The notes under the pieces are model-generated. The model made no database searches, had not been told where the DNA came from, and was given only the letters and a program-made list of their open reading frames with translations. Made by a program: the position numbers and the translations under genes. A DNA stretch of 60,227 nucleotides. Source: JALVIU01 sp964462295 (lineage in GTDB: Bacteria > Atribacterota > JALVIU01). Positions 1-8,359 of the stretch are shown here, one piece after another. Position 1 is the stretch's first letter. Every line of letters begins with the position of its first letter. The stretch covers positions 1-60,227 of the forward strand of contig CAYWXH010000005.1 in the NCBI GenBank assembly GCA_964462295.1, written 5' to 3'.

Positions 1-150
1 ATGACGGATGGGGGCATAGACTCCTTGCAATGAACGTGAGGGGGATGTGTGGGCTCCTCGCAATGACGGGGGGTATGAAGGCTTCCCGCAATAATGGGAG
101 GCGGATGTAAGTTTATTGGGATGACAAATGGGATAGAAGAGGTTTTCGTA
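1..150. repeat. Degenerate ~30-bp direct repeats
   Basis: Four to five imperfect units of about 28-33 bp follow one another. Each begins with ATGACGG-like sequence and ends with CTCCTCGCA-like sequence; near copies end at about 29, 62 and 90, and weaker ones continue to about 135. The reverse complement of the best copy contains GTCATTGCGAGGAG, a short motif that recurs in dispersed repeats of many bacteria (from memory, not searched). The array lies just downstream of miaA, so it may sit in the 3' region of that transcript. It contains no convincing gene. It is cut by the window edge, so its full length is unknown. Confidence 0.55.
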
Positions 151-151
151 C

Positions 152-1072
152 TTATAGAAAAGTCCTAATAAAATCCAAGAGCTTTTCTAATGCATCTTTT
201 TTGTCCCATGAATCAATCCAAATAGCATCTTTTTCTTTACGAAACCATATAAACTGTCTTTTGGCATAGTGTCTTGTATTTTTCTTTATTAAATATATAG
301 TATCTTCTAGAGAATACTTCCTTTCTAGATAATCTATAATCTCTTTATAGCCAATTGCAGACAGTGCATTTAAATCTTTGCTGTATCCCATATCTAATAG
401 CCTCTTTACCTCATCCACTAATCCTTTACCTATCATCTCATCCACACGTTTTTCTATATCTTGATACAAAAGAGGTCTTTCTTTGTATAGGACAAACACC
501 AAGAATCTTTTCGAAAAATCTGTATCTTCTCTCCATGTTTTAGAAAGCCTTGAAAATTTTTCTCCACTTATTTTTATAACTTCAAGTGCACGAATAATTC
601 TTTTTTTATCAGTAGGGCCTATTGTTTTGGCATATTCTGGGTCAAGGGAGAGTAATTCATGATACAAGAATTCTATTCCCTCATCTTTTGCTATATTTTC
701 AAGTGTTTCTCTTGTTTTTTTATTTTTCGGTATATTATGAAGCCCATATCTTAATGCCCTAAAATATAGACCTGTACCTCCTACTATTATGGGGATCTTA
801 CCTTTTCTAATAACTTCATTTATCTTTTCTTTGGCAAGTTTCTCATAGATCCCTGCATTAAACTCCTCATTTGGATATATAATATCTATAAGATGATATC
901 CTATACCACTTACTTCTTCTCGAGTAGGTTTTGCTGTACCTATATCCATATATTTATAAACTTGCATAGAATCACAAGATATTATTTCTCCCCCTATCTT
1001 TTTTGCAATCTCTATGCCTATAGATGTTTTTCCAGATGCAGTGGGGCCCAAAATAGCAATAATCTTATCCAT
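152..1072 (-). CDS. miaA: tRNA dimethylallyltransferase MiaA
   Basis: Transfers the dimethylallyl group of DMAPP to N6 of A37 in tRNAs that read U-starting codons. The 306-residue length is normal for the family. The P-loop GPTASGKT is at residues 9-16, the catalytic Asp lies in DSMQVYK (34-40), and GGTGLYF follows near residue 98. The product is the substrate of MiaB, encoded 5 bp upstream on the same strand, so i6A and ms2i6A formation are linked in one operon. The start ATG directly precedes the P-loop strand as in homologues, although the Shine-Dalgarno (GGAGA) is rather far upstream. Cytoplasmic. No anomaly in the coding sequence. Confidence 0.96.
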   Translation of the reverse strand: MDKIIAILGPTASGKTSIGIEIAKKIGGEIISCDSMQVYKYMDIGTAKPTREEVSGIGYHLIDIIYPNEEFNAGIYEKLAKEKINEVIRKGKIPIIVGGTGLYFRALRYGLHNIPKNKKTRETLENIAKDEGIEFLYHELLSLDPEYAKTIGPTDKKRIIRALEVIKISGEKFSRLSKTWREDTDFSKRFLVFVLYKERPLLYQDIEKRVDEMIGKGLVDEVKRLLDMGYSKDLNALSAIGYKEIIDYLERKYSLEDTIYLIKKNTRHYAKRQFIWFRKEKDAIWIDSWDKKDALEKLLDFIRTFL

Positions 1073-1077
1073 ACTAC

Positions 1078-2412
1078 TTATATCAATTCTCCCTTAAAAG
1101 TCCATCCCAATAATTCAGTAATCTTTACATTTACTATATCCCCTACCCTTAAATCACCTCTTACTATTACTATTTTATTATTTTGAGACCTTCCCTGAAA
1201 TTCATTTGTCTCTTTTGCCTTAGTAGGTTTTCCTTCTATTAATATTTTTAATTGTTTCCCTATATATGTCTTATTTACCTCTTCTGTTATCTTATTTTGC
1301 AATAAAATCAACCTTTTTATCCTATCTTTTTTTATGTCTTCAGGTATTTTATCTGGGAAATTATAAGCCCTTGTGCCTTTTCTATCTGAGTAAATAAATG
1401 TAAATGCAGAATCAAATCTTACCCTTTGGAATAAATCTAAAGTTTTTTGAAAGTCTTCTTCGGTCTCTCCAGGGAAACCTACCATTACATCTGTACTTAT
1501 ACTCACATCTGGAATAGCCCTTCGAATCTTTTCTATAAGCCTTATGTATTCCTCTCTTGTATATCTTCTATTCATTCTCCTTAATACACTGTTTGACCCT
1601 GCCTGCACAGGAAGGTGTATATATCTTGTTATATTCTTATGAGTTGCAATGACCTCTATGAGTTCATCGCTAAAATCTTTTGGGTGAGAGGTAATAAAGT
1701 TTACCCAGAGAGAAGGATATTTCTCTGCTACCATACGTAAAAGTTTTGAAAAATTTGTATTCTCTCCCTTTAAGTCATGTCCATATGAATTTACATTCTG
1801 TCCTAAAAGGGTTACTTCTTTATATCCTAAAGAAACAACTTCATCTATCTCATTTAAAATATCAATTGGTCTTCTACTTATTTCTCTTCCTCGGGTATAA
1901 GGGACTATACAGTATGTACAAAAATTATTACAACCCCTTATTATAGTTACCCATGCATTTACCCCTGTCTCTCTATATATGGGCAAACCCTCAGGGAAAT
2001 CCCTAAACTCTTTTTCTATAAAATCTCTATTGGTATGCTTACTCTCTATGCTTCTTACTACTTCCCCTATTTTATAAAGGTTAGATGTGCCTATAACAAA
2101 ATCTACAGAGGATTTTTCTTTTAAGATATCATCTTTATCCACTTGGGCCATACATCCCCCTACCCCTATTATAAAGTTCTCTTTTTCTCTTTTTATTCTA
2201 TCAAGTTTTCCTATAATACTGTAAACCTTATTTTTTACCTTTCCCCTTACAAAACATGTATTTACAAATACAAGATCAACATCTTTAGGATTGGCATCCC
2301 ATAAGATCTTATATCCTAGCTCTTTACTTAAGATCCCTGCTATATATTCTGAATCATTTTTATTCATCTGACAACCTAGTGTAATAATGAGGGCTTTTTT
2401 ATCCTTGATTAT
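1078..2412 (-). CDS. miaB: tRNA-2-methylthio-N6-dimethylallyladenosine synthase MiaB, non-canonical start
   Basis: Radical-SAM methylthiotransferase that converts i6A37 to ms2i6A37. The N-terminal UPF0004 domain, the radical-SAM motif CNNFCTYC (about 145 residues after the first ATG) and a C-terminal TRAM domain are all visible. The first ATG (2365-2367) would delete the first cluster-binding Cys. Reading upstream in frame gives LIITLGCQM directly before NKNDSE, which is the family hallmark. Between that motif and the in-frame TGA at 2416-2418 there is no ATG, GTG or TTG. A strong Shine-Dalgarno (AGGAGGTG) is followed by ATT, ATA and ATC codons. I place the start at ATA (2410-2412, 6 nt after GGAGG), giving 444 residues, close to the usual size. 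The ATG at 2367 is the conservative alternative. Downstream partner of spoVS, upstream of miaA. Confidence 0.9.
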   Translation of the reverse strand: MIKDKKALIITLGCQMNKNDSEYIAGILSKELGYKILWDANPKDVDLVFVNTCFVRGKVKNKVYSIIGKLDRIKREKENFIIGVGGCMAQVDKDDILKEKSSVDFVIGTSNLYKIGEVVRSIESKHTNRDFIEKEFRDFPEGLPIYRETGVNAWVTIIRGCNNFCTYCIVPYTRGREISRRPIDILNEIDEVVSLGYKEVTLLGQNVNSYGHDLKGENTNFSKLLRMVAEKYPSLWVNFITSHPKDFSDELIEVIATHKNITRYIHLPVQAGSNSVLRRMNRRYTREEYIRLIEKIRRAIPDVSISTDVMVGFPGETEEDFQKTLDLFQRVRFDSAFTFIYSDRKGTRAYNFPDKIPEDIKKDRIKRLILLQNKITEEVNKTYIGKQLKILIEGKPTKAKETNEFQGRSQNNKIVIVRGDLRVGDIVNVKITELLGWTFKGELI

Positions 2413-2423
2413 AATTCACCTCC

Positions 2424-2458
2424 TACAAAAAAAGCCTACCTTCAAAAGGTAGGCTTTG
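2424..2458 (-). terminator. Intrinsic terminator after spoVS, abutting the miaB Shine-Dalgarno
   Basis: On the minus strand AAAGCCTACCTT pairs perfectly with AAGGTAGGCTTT around a four-base loop and is followed by a run of seven T. It lies 18 bp after the spoVS stop codon. The T-run is followed within a few bases by the AGGAGGTG assigned to miaB, and no promoter is evident between them, so miaB-miaA transcription probably depends on read-through. Confidence 0.85.
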
Positions 2459-2475
2459 GTTTACTATTTTTAGGC

Positions 2476-2739
2476 TTATCTACTTGGTCTTACGATAAGC
2501 TTAATCGCAGTTCTTTCCTCTCCATCAATCTCTACATCTGTAAATGCTGGTATACAAACAAGATCGATACCACTTGGTGCTACGAATCCACGGGCAATTG
2601 CCACTGCTTTTACTGCCTGATTTAAGGCTCCTGCGCCAATTGCTTGAAGCTCTGCAGAACCTTTTTCTCTTAAAACACCTGCAAGTGCGCCTGCTACTGC
2701 ATTAGGGTTAGATTTTGAAGAAACTTTTAAAACTTCCAT
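2476..2739 (-). CDS. spoVS: Stage V sporulation protein S (SpoVS), Alba-like
   Basis: An 87-residue protein matching SpoVS closely along its whole length (MEVLKVSSKSNPNAVAGAL at the N-terminus, the internal GAGALNQAVKAVAIARG, and a C-terminus ending in IKLIVRPSR). SpoVS proteins have an Alba-like fold and probably bind nucleic acid. In Bacillus the gene affects septation and coat assembly, but it is also found in non-sporulating thermophiles. The Shine-Dalgarno AAGGAGG is well placed. A candidate promoter lies about 30 bp upstream and an intrinsic terminator 18 bp downstream, so it can be expressed as a single strong cistron. Its placement between rny and miaB mirrors the Firmicutes order. 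Confidence 0.95.
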   Translation of the reverse strand: MEVLKVSSKSNPNAVAGALAGVLREKGSAELQAIGAGALNQAVKAVAIARGFVAPSGIDLVCIPAFTDVEIDGEERTAIKLIVRPSR

Positions 2740-2766
2740 TTAATACCTCCTTAATTACTTTAATTT

Positions 2767-2795
2767 TTACTATCATAAGATGAATATCTAATCAA
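2767..2795 (-). promoter_or_regulatory. Candidate sigma70 promoter for spoVS
   Basis: On the minus strand TTGATT (2790-2795) and TAGTAA (2767-2772) are separated by exactly 17 bp, ending 28 bp before the spoVS start. The -10 match is imperfect, but spacing and position fit. Confidence 0.45.
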
Positions 2796-2836
2796 CTTTC
2801 CCTGGTTTCCTCTTCCCCCCTTTTCTTTTTTGATTT

Positions 2837-4375
2837 TTACCTTACATACTCTACAAATCGCTTCTCCCTAATTACTAATACCTTTATCTGTCCAGGAAAC
2901 TGTATATTTTCCTCAATTTCTTTGGAAATTTTCCTTGCCATAGTAAGGGCTATATCATCATCTATATCTTCAGGGTCCACAATAACCCTCACCTCTCGCC
3001 CTGCCTGAATGGCATATGCCTTCTCTACTCCAGGATGAGACATGGCAATATTTTCAAGGTTTTGGAGTCTTCTTATATAATTCTCTATAGACTCCCTCCT
3101 TGCACCAGGTCTTGCTGCTGAGATAGCATCTGCCACCTGTACCAATATTGCCTCAATGGTCATGGGCTCCTCTTCTCCATGATGAGCCGCAATAGCATTT
3201 ACTACTTCTCTTGATTCACCACAGCTTTTTGCAAATTCAGCTCCAATTAGGGCATGTGCACCTTCTTTTTCCTGGCCCAATGCCTTTCCAATATCATGTA
3301 GAAGACCTGCCCTTTTTGCAAGATCTGTATCCAGACCCAATTCTTCTGCCATAATTCTTGCAAAATAGGCCACTTCCTTTGAGTGGGCAAGTACATTTTG
3401 TCCATAACTGGTGCGATACTTTAACCTTCCCAAAAGATCTATAAGCTTTGGGTGAACCCTCTTCAGACCCAGTTCAAAAACTGCCCTTTCTCCTTCTTCT
3501 TTTATTATCTCTTTTACTTCTTGCTCTGCCTTAGAAACAACCTCTTCTATCCTAGCAGGTTGGATACGGCCATCTACTATCAACCTCTCAAGGGCAATCC
3601 TTGCTATCTCTCTTCTTACTGGATCATGGCTTGATAGGGTTACTACGTCAGGATTATCATCTACCAGAAGATCTACACCCGTTCTTGCTTCAAATGCACG
3701 AATATTTCTTCCTTCTCTTCCGATGATTCTTCCCTTCATGTCTTCATTTGGCAAATCAACAGTGCTAATAGTATTTTCCGTAGTATAATCCACTGCACAC
3801 CTCTGAATAGCAGTGGCTATTATCTTTTTTGCTCTTTTATCGGCTTCTCTCTTTGCCTCATTAATCTTATCATTTATCATTTGAGCTGTTTCATGGACTA
3901 TCTCTTCTTCTACCTTCTTAAAAAGCTCTGTTTTGGCTTCTTCTTCTGTAAGACCAGTAATCCTATAGAGTTCTTCTTTTTCTTTTTCTATTAACTTTTC
4001 TAGCTCTTCCTTTTTCTCTTTTAATTTTTTTTCTCTTTCTGTAAGTTCTCGTTCTTTTTTATCAAAACTCTCTAGTCTTTTTTCAAGATTTGCCTCCCTC
4101 TTTTGAAGAAGGTGTTCCATTCTATGTAATTCATTTAATGCATGTCTATTTTTTCTTTCTAACTCCTCTTTTAATTTTAATTCTTTTGTTTTAAATTCTA
4201 TCTCTAAATTTTTCTTTAGTATCTCAGCTTCTTTTTTTGCATTATTTATGATATCTTTTGCTTCTTCTCTGAGCCTTTTAGACTTAGAGGTCTCTATTTG
4301 AGTAGAAAGAAAATAGCCCACTAACACTCCTATGATTAGTGAAATAGCTCCTATAACAATAAAGATCTTCATCAC
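2837..4375 (-). CDS. rny: Ribonuclease Y
   Basis: Membrane-anchored endoribonuclease that starts mRNA decay. Residues 1-23 form one hydrophobic N-terminal anchor. Residues about 28-180 are Lys/Glu-rich and predicted coiled coil. A KH domain (GRIIGREGRNIRAFEARTG) follows, then an HD domain with the metal-binding pair in GLLHDIGKA and AAHHGEEEP. The 512-residue length is typical. It is the first gene after a clear promoter in the rny-recA gap, with a Shine-Dalgarno (AGGAGGTG) next to the ATG. Placement next to recA and spoVS matches Firmicutes and other deep-branching phyla. No anomaly seen. Confidence 0.96.
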   Translation of the reverse strand: MMKIFIVIGAISLIIGVLVGYFLSTQIETSKSKRLREEAKDIINNAKKEAEILKKNLEIEFKTKELKLKEELERKNRHALNELHRMEHLLQKREANLEKRLESFDKKERELTEREKKLKEKKEELEKLIEKEKEELYRITGLTEEEAKTELFKKVEEEIVHETAQMINDKINEAKREADKRAKKIIATAIQRCAVDYTTENTISTVDLPNEDMKGRIIGREGRNIRAFEARTGVDLLVDDNPDVVTLSSHDPVRREIARIALERLIVDGRIQPARIEEVVSKAEQEVKEIIKEEGERAVFELGLKRVHPKLIDLLGRLKYRTSYGQNVLAHSKEVAYFARIMAEELGLDTDLAKRAGLLHDIGKALGQEKEGAHALIGAEFAKSCGESREVVNAIAAHHGEEEPMTIEAILVQVADAISAARPGARRESIENYIRRLQNLENIAMSHPGVEKAYAIQAGREVRVIVDPEDIDDDIALTMARKISKEIEENIQFPGQIKVLVIREKRFVEYVR

Positions 4376-4420
4376 CTCCTATATTCAATTTTCAGGGTAC
4401 GGGTCAACTTTCTTTATTTT

Positions 4421-4449
4421 ATTTTATAACTTTTCCTCTTATAAGTCAA
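4421..4449 (-). promoter_or_regulatory. Sigma70 promoter for rny
   Basis: On the minus strand TTGACT (4444-4449), a 17-bp spacer and TAAAAT (4421-4426) lie 46 bp before the rny start. Near-consensus elements with ideal spacing in a short non-coding gap. Confidence 0.75.
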
Positions 4450-4463
4450 GGGGTTTTAAAGTT

Positions 4464-5459
4464 TTAGTTTTCCCATAGCTTTAATCTAATTTTTTCTAAT
4501 ATTTCATCTCTTATATCTGGATTTTCCCTTAAAAACATTCTTGCTGCATCTTTTCCTTGTCCAAATTTAATATCACCATAGGAGAACCAACTCCCAGATT
4601 TGTCTATTATTCCATATTTTACACCTAATGAAATTATCTCAGCCTCTTTAGATATTCCTTCTCCATAGATAATCTCTAACTCTCCCTCTTTAAATGGTGG
4701 TGCGACTTTATTTTTCACTACCTTTACCTTTACTACATTACCTAAAAGTGCATCTCCTTTCTTTATAGCCTCTCTCTTTCTTATATCTATTCTAATACTT
4801 GCATAAAACTTAAGGGCACGTCCACCTGTAGTGGTCTCTGGGTTTCCATAATAGACCCCTATCTTTTCCCTTATCTGATTTATAAATATAATAATGGATT
4901 TAGATTTACTCACAGCCCCTGTTAATTTCCTTAAGGCTTGAGACATGAGTCTTGCCTGGAGTCCCATAAAAGAATCTCCCATATTACCTTCTATCTCGTC
5001 CTTAGGAACAAGAGCCGCTACAGAGTCTATAACTACTACATCTACCGCACCACTTCTTACGAGAAGTTCCGCTATTTCCAAAGCCTGTTCCCCTGTATCA
5101 GGCTGAGAAATCAATAGATTGTTTAAATCTACCCCTATCTTTTGGGCATAAGTAGGATCAAGTGCATGTTCTGCATCGACAAATGCCGCTATTCCCCCAC
5201 TCTTTTGGGCCTCGGCTATAATATGTAGGGCCAAAGTGGTTTTACCAGAACTTTCTGGGCCAAATATCTCTACTATTCTTCCCCGTGGGATTCCTCCTAC
5301 CCCAAGTGCCCTATCGAGAATAAGACTACCTGTAGAGATGGTTTCAAGTTCCAAATTGGAAGCCCCTTCCCCCATCTTCATGATAGCCCCTTTTCCAAAT
5401 TGACGCTCAATCTGCTTAATAGCTATATCTATAGATTTGAGCTTATCTTCTTGAGCCAT
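4464..5459 (-). CDS. recA: Recombinase RecA
   Basis: ATP-dependent strand-exchange protein for homologous recombination and the SOS co-protease function. Walker A GPESSGKT is at 67-74, followed by the Walker B strand VVVIDSVAAL and the DNA-binding loop region EGNMGDSFMGLQARLMSQALR. At 331 residues it is slightly short because the acidic C-terminal tail of many RecA proteins is missing; it ends at RLKLWEN. There is no intein. The gene is 13 bp downstream of thpR in a pgsA-thpR-recA run, with a good Shine-Dalgarno (AAGGAGG) before the ATG. No LexA-type palindrome was recognised upstream. Confidence 0.98.
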   Translation of the reverse strand: MAQEDKLKSIDIAIKQIERQFGKGAIMKMGEGASNLELETISTGSLILDRALGVGGIPRGRIVEIFGPESSGKTTLALHIIAEAQKSGGIAAFVDAEHALDPTYAQKIGVDLNNLLISQPDTGEQALEIAELLVRSGAVDVVVIDSVAALVPKDEIEGNMGDSFMGLQARLMSQALRKLTGAVSKSKSIIIFINQIREKIGVYYGNPETTTGGRALKFYASIRIDIRKREAIKKGDALLGNVVKVKVVKNKVAPPFKEGELEIIYGEGISKEAEIISLGVKYGIIDKSGSWFSYGDIKFGQGKDAARMFLRENPDIRDEILEKIRLKLWEN

Positions 5460-5472
5460 AAAAAACCTCCTT

Positions 5473-6036
5473 TTATTTCAGATAAAAAGTTTTTATCACT
5501 GTGTATATAGGTCCTTCTGGTTTTAATTGACTCCTCATAAGATCTATATGTGTCACAGTTTCCTTATAGTTAAACCTTGCTTCATCTATTAGTTCTTTTA
5601 AAATCTTAACTTCTCTTTCTGGGATATATTTTATCCTTCCAAAGGTAATATGTGGAAGAAAAGGCTTATCTTCTGGGAAACCTATACTTTCAAGTTTTAG
5701 GTTAAACCCTGCATAAAAATCCCTAAATATGTCTGAATAGTCACCCCCTATCCATAGCACCCTTGGTCTTCTTATACCAGGGAAAACTCCTACTTCATGA
5801 AAATCTATAGTAAATGCACCACATTCTTGGGCAAATTCTCCTATTGTATCTTCAATCTTGGGAATATCTTCCTGATTTATATCTCCAAGAAATCTAAGGG
5901 TTATATGAAAATTGTCTTTTTTTACCCATTTTATTTTACTTTTTGGTAGTGCTTCTCTAAAGCTATTTTCTATATTTTTTAACTTTTCTTTTATTGTTTC
6001 ATCTAAATTTATAGCAATAAAGCTCCTAATTTTCAA
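5473..6036 (-). CDS. thpR: RNA 2',3'-cyclic phosphodiesterase ThpR
   Basis: Member of the 2H phosphoesterase family ('2'-5' RNA ligase'). The two catalytic H-x-T/S motifs are visible as HITLRFLG (near residue 44) and HITFGRIK (near residue 150), the expected spacing for a 187-residue family member. It hydrolyses 2',3'-cyclic phosphate ends to 2'-phosphates; the physiological RNA substrate is unclear across the family. The start overlaps the end of the pgsA-pncC gene by 11 bp, indicating translational coupling, and recA follows 13 bp later. In many bacteria thpR sits between cinA and recA, as here. Confidence 0.93.
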   Translation of the reverse strand: MKIRSFIAINLDETIKEKLKNIENSFREALPKSKIKWVKKDNFHITLRFLGDINQEDIPKIEDTIGEFAQECGAFTIDFHEVGVFPGIRRPRVLWIGGDYSDIFRDFYAGFNLKLESIGFPEDKPFLPHITFGRIKYIPEREVKILKELIDEARFNYKETVTHIDLMRSQLKPEGPIYTVIKTFYLK

Positions 6037-7048
6037 TATCCTTAGCCCCCAAAAGATTATCTTCTATAAGTTCCAGGGCCTTTTCACAAGCCTTCACCCT
6101 TATACTTTCTCTATCTCCAGAAAACAGAAACTCTCTTGCATAAGTGGTCTCTCTTTTTGCAAGACCAATATAAACAAGTCCTATTGGTTTTCCCTCATCC
6201 CTTCCACTTCCTTTGGTAGGACCTGCAAGCCCTGTAATTGATATTCCAATATCAGATCCGAACATCTCTCTTACTTTCCTAGACATACCTATTGCAACTT
6301 CTTCACTTACCACCCCTTTCTCTTTTATTAAGTTCTCATCAATATTTAAAATGTTTTTCTTAATTTCTGTCATATAGCTTATTATACCACCCTTAAAAAA
6401 TAGAGAACTTCCTGGATATCTTGAAAGATAAGCACCCAAAAGCCCACCTGTACAGGATTCACATACAGATATCGTAATTCCTTTTTCTTTTAGGAGTTTG
6501 TGTACCCTTTTTAGTTTATCAAAAATTGAATCTTTTTTCAAATAATATGTATATTTTACTGTATATTCTATTCCTGAATATACAGTAAGAAAAAGGGTTA
6601 AATAGACGAGAACCCATGCATATCTATATCTTGCAATAACAGAGACGATCATAATCATCTGTATAACAGTTTTTATTTTTCCTGAGAAATGAGCAGATAC
6701 ATTAATTCTTTGCTGAGATGCAAAAATTCTAAGTCCACTTATAAAAAACTCTCTAAATATTATTAAAACCACAATCCAAGAACTAAGAAGTCCCTTCTCC
6801 ACAAGGACAACAAGGGCAGATGTTACCAAAAACTTATCTGCAATGGGATCCATAATAGCACCATAAACAGTTACGCTATTTGTTACCCGTGCTACATATC
6901 CATCCAATAGATCTGTAAATGAGGCAATAATAAATACTATAATTGCCCAAGTCTGAGAATAAGGAGAATTTGACAAAACCAAAAGCATGAAAATAGGTGT
7001 TAAAATGATTCTACTATAGGTAAGAGCCAGTGCCAAATTTATACTCAT
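6026..7048 (-). CDS. PgsA-PncC fusion: CDP-alcohol phosphatidyltransferase plus CinA C-terminal amidohydrolase
   Basis: Two enzymes in one 340-residue chain. Residues 1-172 form a membrane CDP-alcohol phosphatidyltransferase of the PgsA type: the motif D49-G50-x2-A53-R54-x8-G63-x3-D67-x3-D71 is complete and several hydrophobic segments surround it. It should make phosphatidylglycerol phosphate. Residues about 176-332 form a CinA C-terminal (PncC) domain with CESCTGG at 196-202 and GISITGLAGP, expected to deamidate nicotinamide mononucleotide. In most bacteria pgsA and cinA are adjacent but separate. Here there is no stop or internal break between them and the N-terminal MoaB-like half of full-length CinA is absent. 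The 3' end overlaps thpR by 11 bp and the start overlaps rimO by 4 bp. Confidence 0.92.
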   Translation of the reverse strand: MSINLALALTYSRIILTPIFMLLVLSNSPYSQTWAIIVFIIASFTDLLDGYVARVTNSVTVYGAIMDPIADKFLVTSALVVLVEKGLLSSWIVVLIIFREFFISGLRIFASQQRINVSAHFSGKIKTVIQMIMIVSVIARYRYAWVLVYLTLFLTVYSGIEYTVKYTYYLKKDSIFDKLKRVHKLLKEKGITISVCESCTGGLLGAYLSRYPGSSLFFKGGIISYMTEIKKNILNIDENLIKEKGVVSEEVAIGMSRKVREMFGSDIGISITGLAGPTKGSGRDEGKPIGLVYIGLAKRETTYAREFLFSGDRESIRVKACEKALELIEDNLLGAKDIEN

Positions 7049-8358
7049 TCTATCAAAACTCCCGATAAATCATAAGATGAAGATGAAATTATCCTGACCT
7101 TTTTAATTTTTCCCAAATCCATATCTTGAGCCTTGTAAATCTGTATTGTGCCATCTATCTCAGGTGCCTCTTTTTGACTTCTCCCTATGAAGTATTTTCC
7201 TTCTTTTTCTTCTATTAGGACCTCCTCTATCTTTCCTACTCTATCTTTATTTAAAGTATGGGTAATGCCCTCCTGTAGGGCCATGAGACTCATAAATCTT
7301 TGATTTTTTATTATTTGGGGGACTTGTTTTTCCATATTGTAGGCATAGGTACCCTCTTCTTGAGAGTATTTAAATACCCCTACCCAATGAAATTTACTCT
7401 CTTTTACAAACTCTCTCAATTCATTAAACTCATCTTCACCCTCTCCCGGAAAACCTACTATAAAAGATGTTCTTAAAGTAATATCGGGAACCTTGTTTCG
7501 AATATAGGTTAAAAGTTCTAGTATATCCTCTTTTGATCCTTTTCTTCCCATTTTTCTTAAGATTCTATTACTTATATGTTGAAGGGGTATGTCTATATAT
7601 TTACAAATTTTAGGATTTTCATTCATTATATCCAAAATTTCATATGGAAAATTAAATGGATACATATACAAAAGTCTTATCCATTTTACCTTTTCGATCT
7701 TGGAAAGTTCTATGAGAAGCTTTCCAATCATAGGTCTTCCATAAATGTCTATACCGTAAGAATTAAGGTCTTGGGCTATAAGAATTATCTCTATTCTGCC
7801 CATTTTTGTAAGATAATTTGCCTCATTTACTATATCTTCAATAGTCCTACTTCTAAATCTTCCCTTGACTTTAGGAATTATACAAAAGGTACAATTATGA
7901 TCACACCCCTCTGAAATTTTTATATAAGCAGAACCTGGTGGTGTAGATATAAGTCTCTTTCTATATTTAGAATAGAGAAATGAAGGTATATCAAAAATCT
8001 TTATTCTTTCTCCTCTTTTTACGCTAGATAGTATTTTATCAATGTTTTCCACTTGATTTATATCTAAAAATCCTGATGCCTTAGGAAATTGTTTCTCTAT
8101 CTTTTCTTTTAATCTCTGTACATGGCAACCTGCGATTATAACTTTTGCCCCTTTATAAGAAAGTGCATGTTCTATAGCATCTTCTGTCTCTCTCTGTGCA
8201 TCTTTTATAAAAGTACAGGTATTTACTATGATAAAATCTGCATCTTCTTCATTTACAGTAATTTCATACCCTGCACTATAAAGAACCCCTGCCATAACCT
8301 CACTATCTACCCTATTCTTATCACATCCAAGTGTGACAATAGCTACCTTATCTCCCAT
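7045..8358 (-). CDS. rimO: Ribosomal protein S12 methylthiotransferase RimO
   Basis: Radical-SAM methylthiotransferase acting on an Asp of ribosomal protein S12. The N-terminal signature VTLGCDKNRVDSE distinguishes RimO from MiaB, and the radical-SAM motif CDHNCTFC with KGRFRSR following is typical. A TRAM-like C-terminus is present, and 437 residues is normal. It is the second methylthiotransferase in the window. It overlaps the downstream pgsA-pncC start by 4 bp (ATGA-type coupling) and follows the DUF4416 gene by 1 bp. Unlike miaB, it has a canonical ATG directly upstream of the conserved motif. Confidence 0.96.
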   Translation of the reverse strand: MGDKVAIVTLGCDKNRVDSEVMAGVLYSAGYEITVNEEDADFIIVNTCTFIKDAQRETEDAIEHALSYKGAKVIIAGCHVQRLKEKIEKQFPKASGFLDINQVENIDKILSSVKRGERIKIFDIPSFLYSKYRKRLISTPPGSAYIKISEGCDHNCTFCIIPKVKGRFRSRTIEDIVNEANYLTKMGRIEIILIAQDLNSYGIDIYGRPMIGKLLIELSKIEKVKWIRLLYMYPFNFPYEILDIMNENPKICKYIDIPLQHISNRILRKMGRKGSKEDILELLTYIRNKVPDITLRTSFIVGFPGEGEDEFNELREFVKESKFHWVGVFKYSQEEGTYAYNMEKQVPQIIKNQRFMSLMALQEGITHTLNKDRVGKIEEVLIEEKEGKYFIGRSQKEAPEIDGTIQIYKAQDMDLGKIKKVRIISSSSYDLSGVLIE

Positions 8359-8359
8359 C

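Noticed and set aside
2476..2739. SpoVS as evidence for sporulation
   Set aside because: SpoVS also occurs in non-sporulating bacteria, and no other sporulation-specific gene is in the window.
4464..5459. Intein or insertion in recA
   Set aside because: The reading frame is continuous and colinear with normal RecA at 331 residues.
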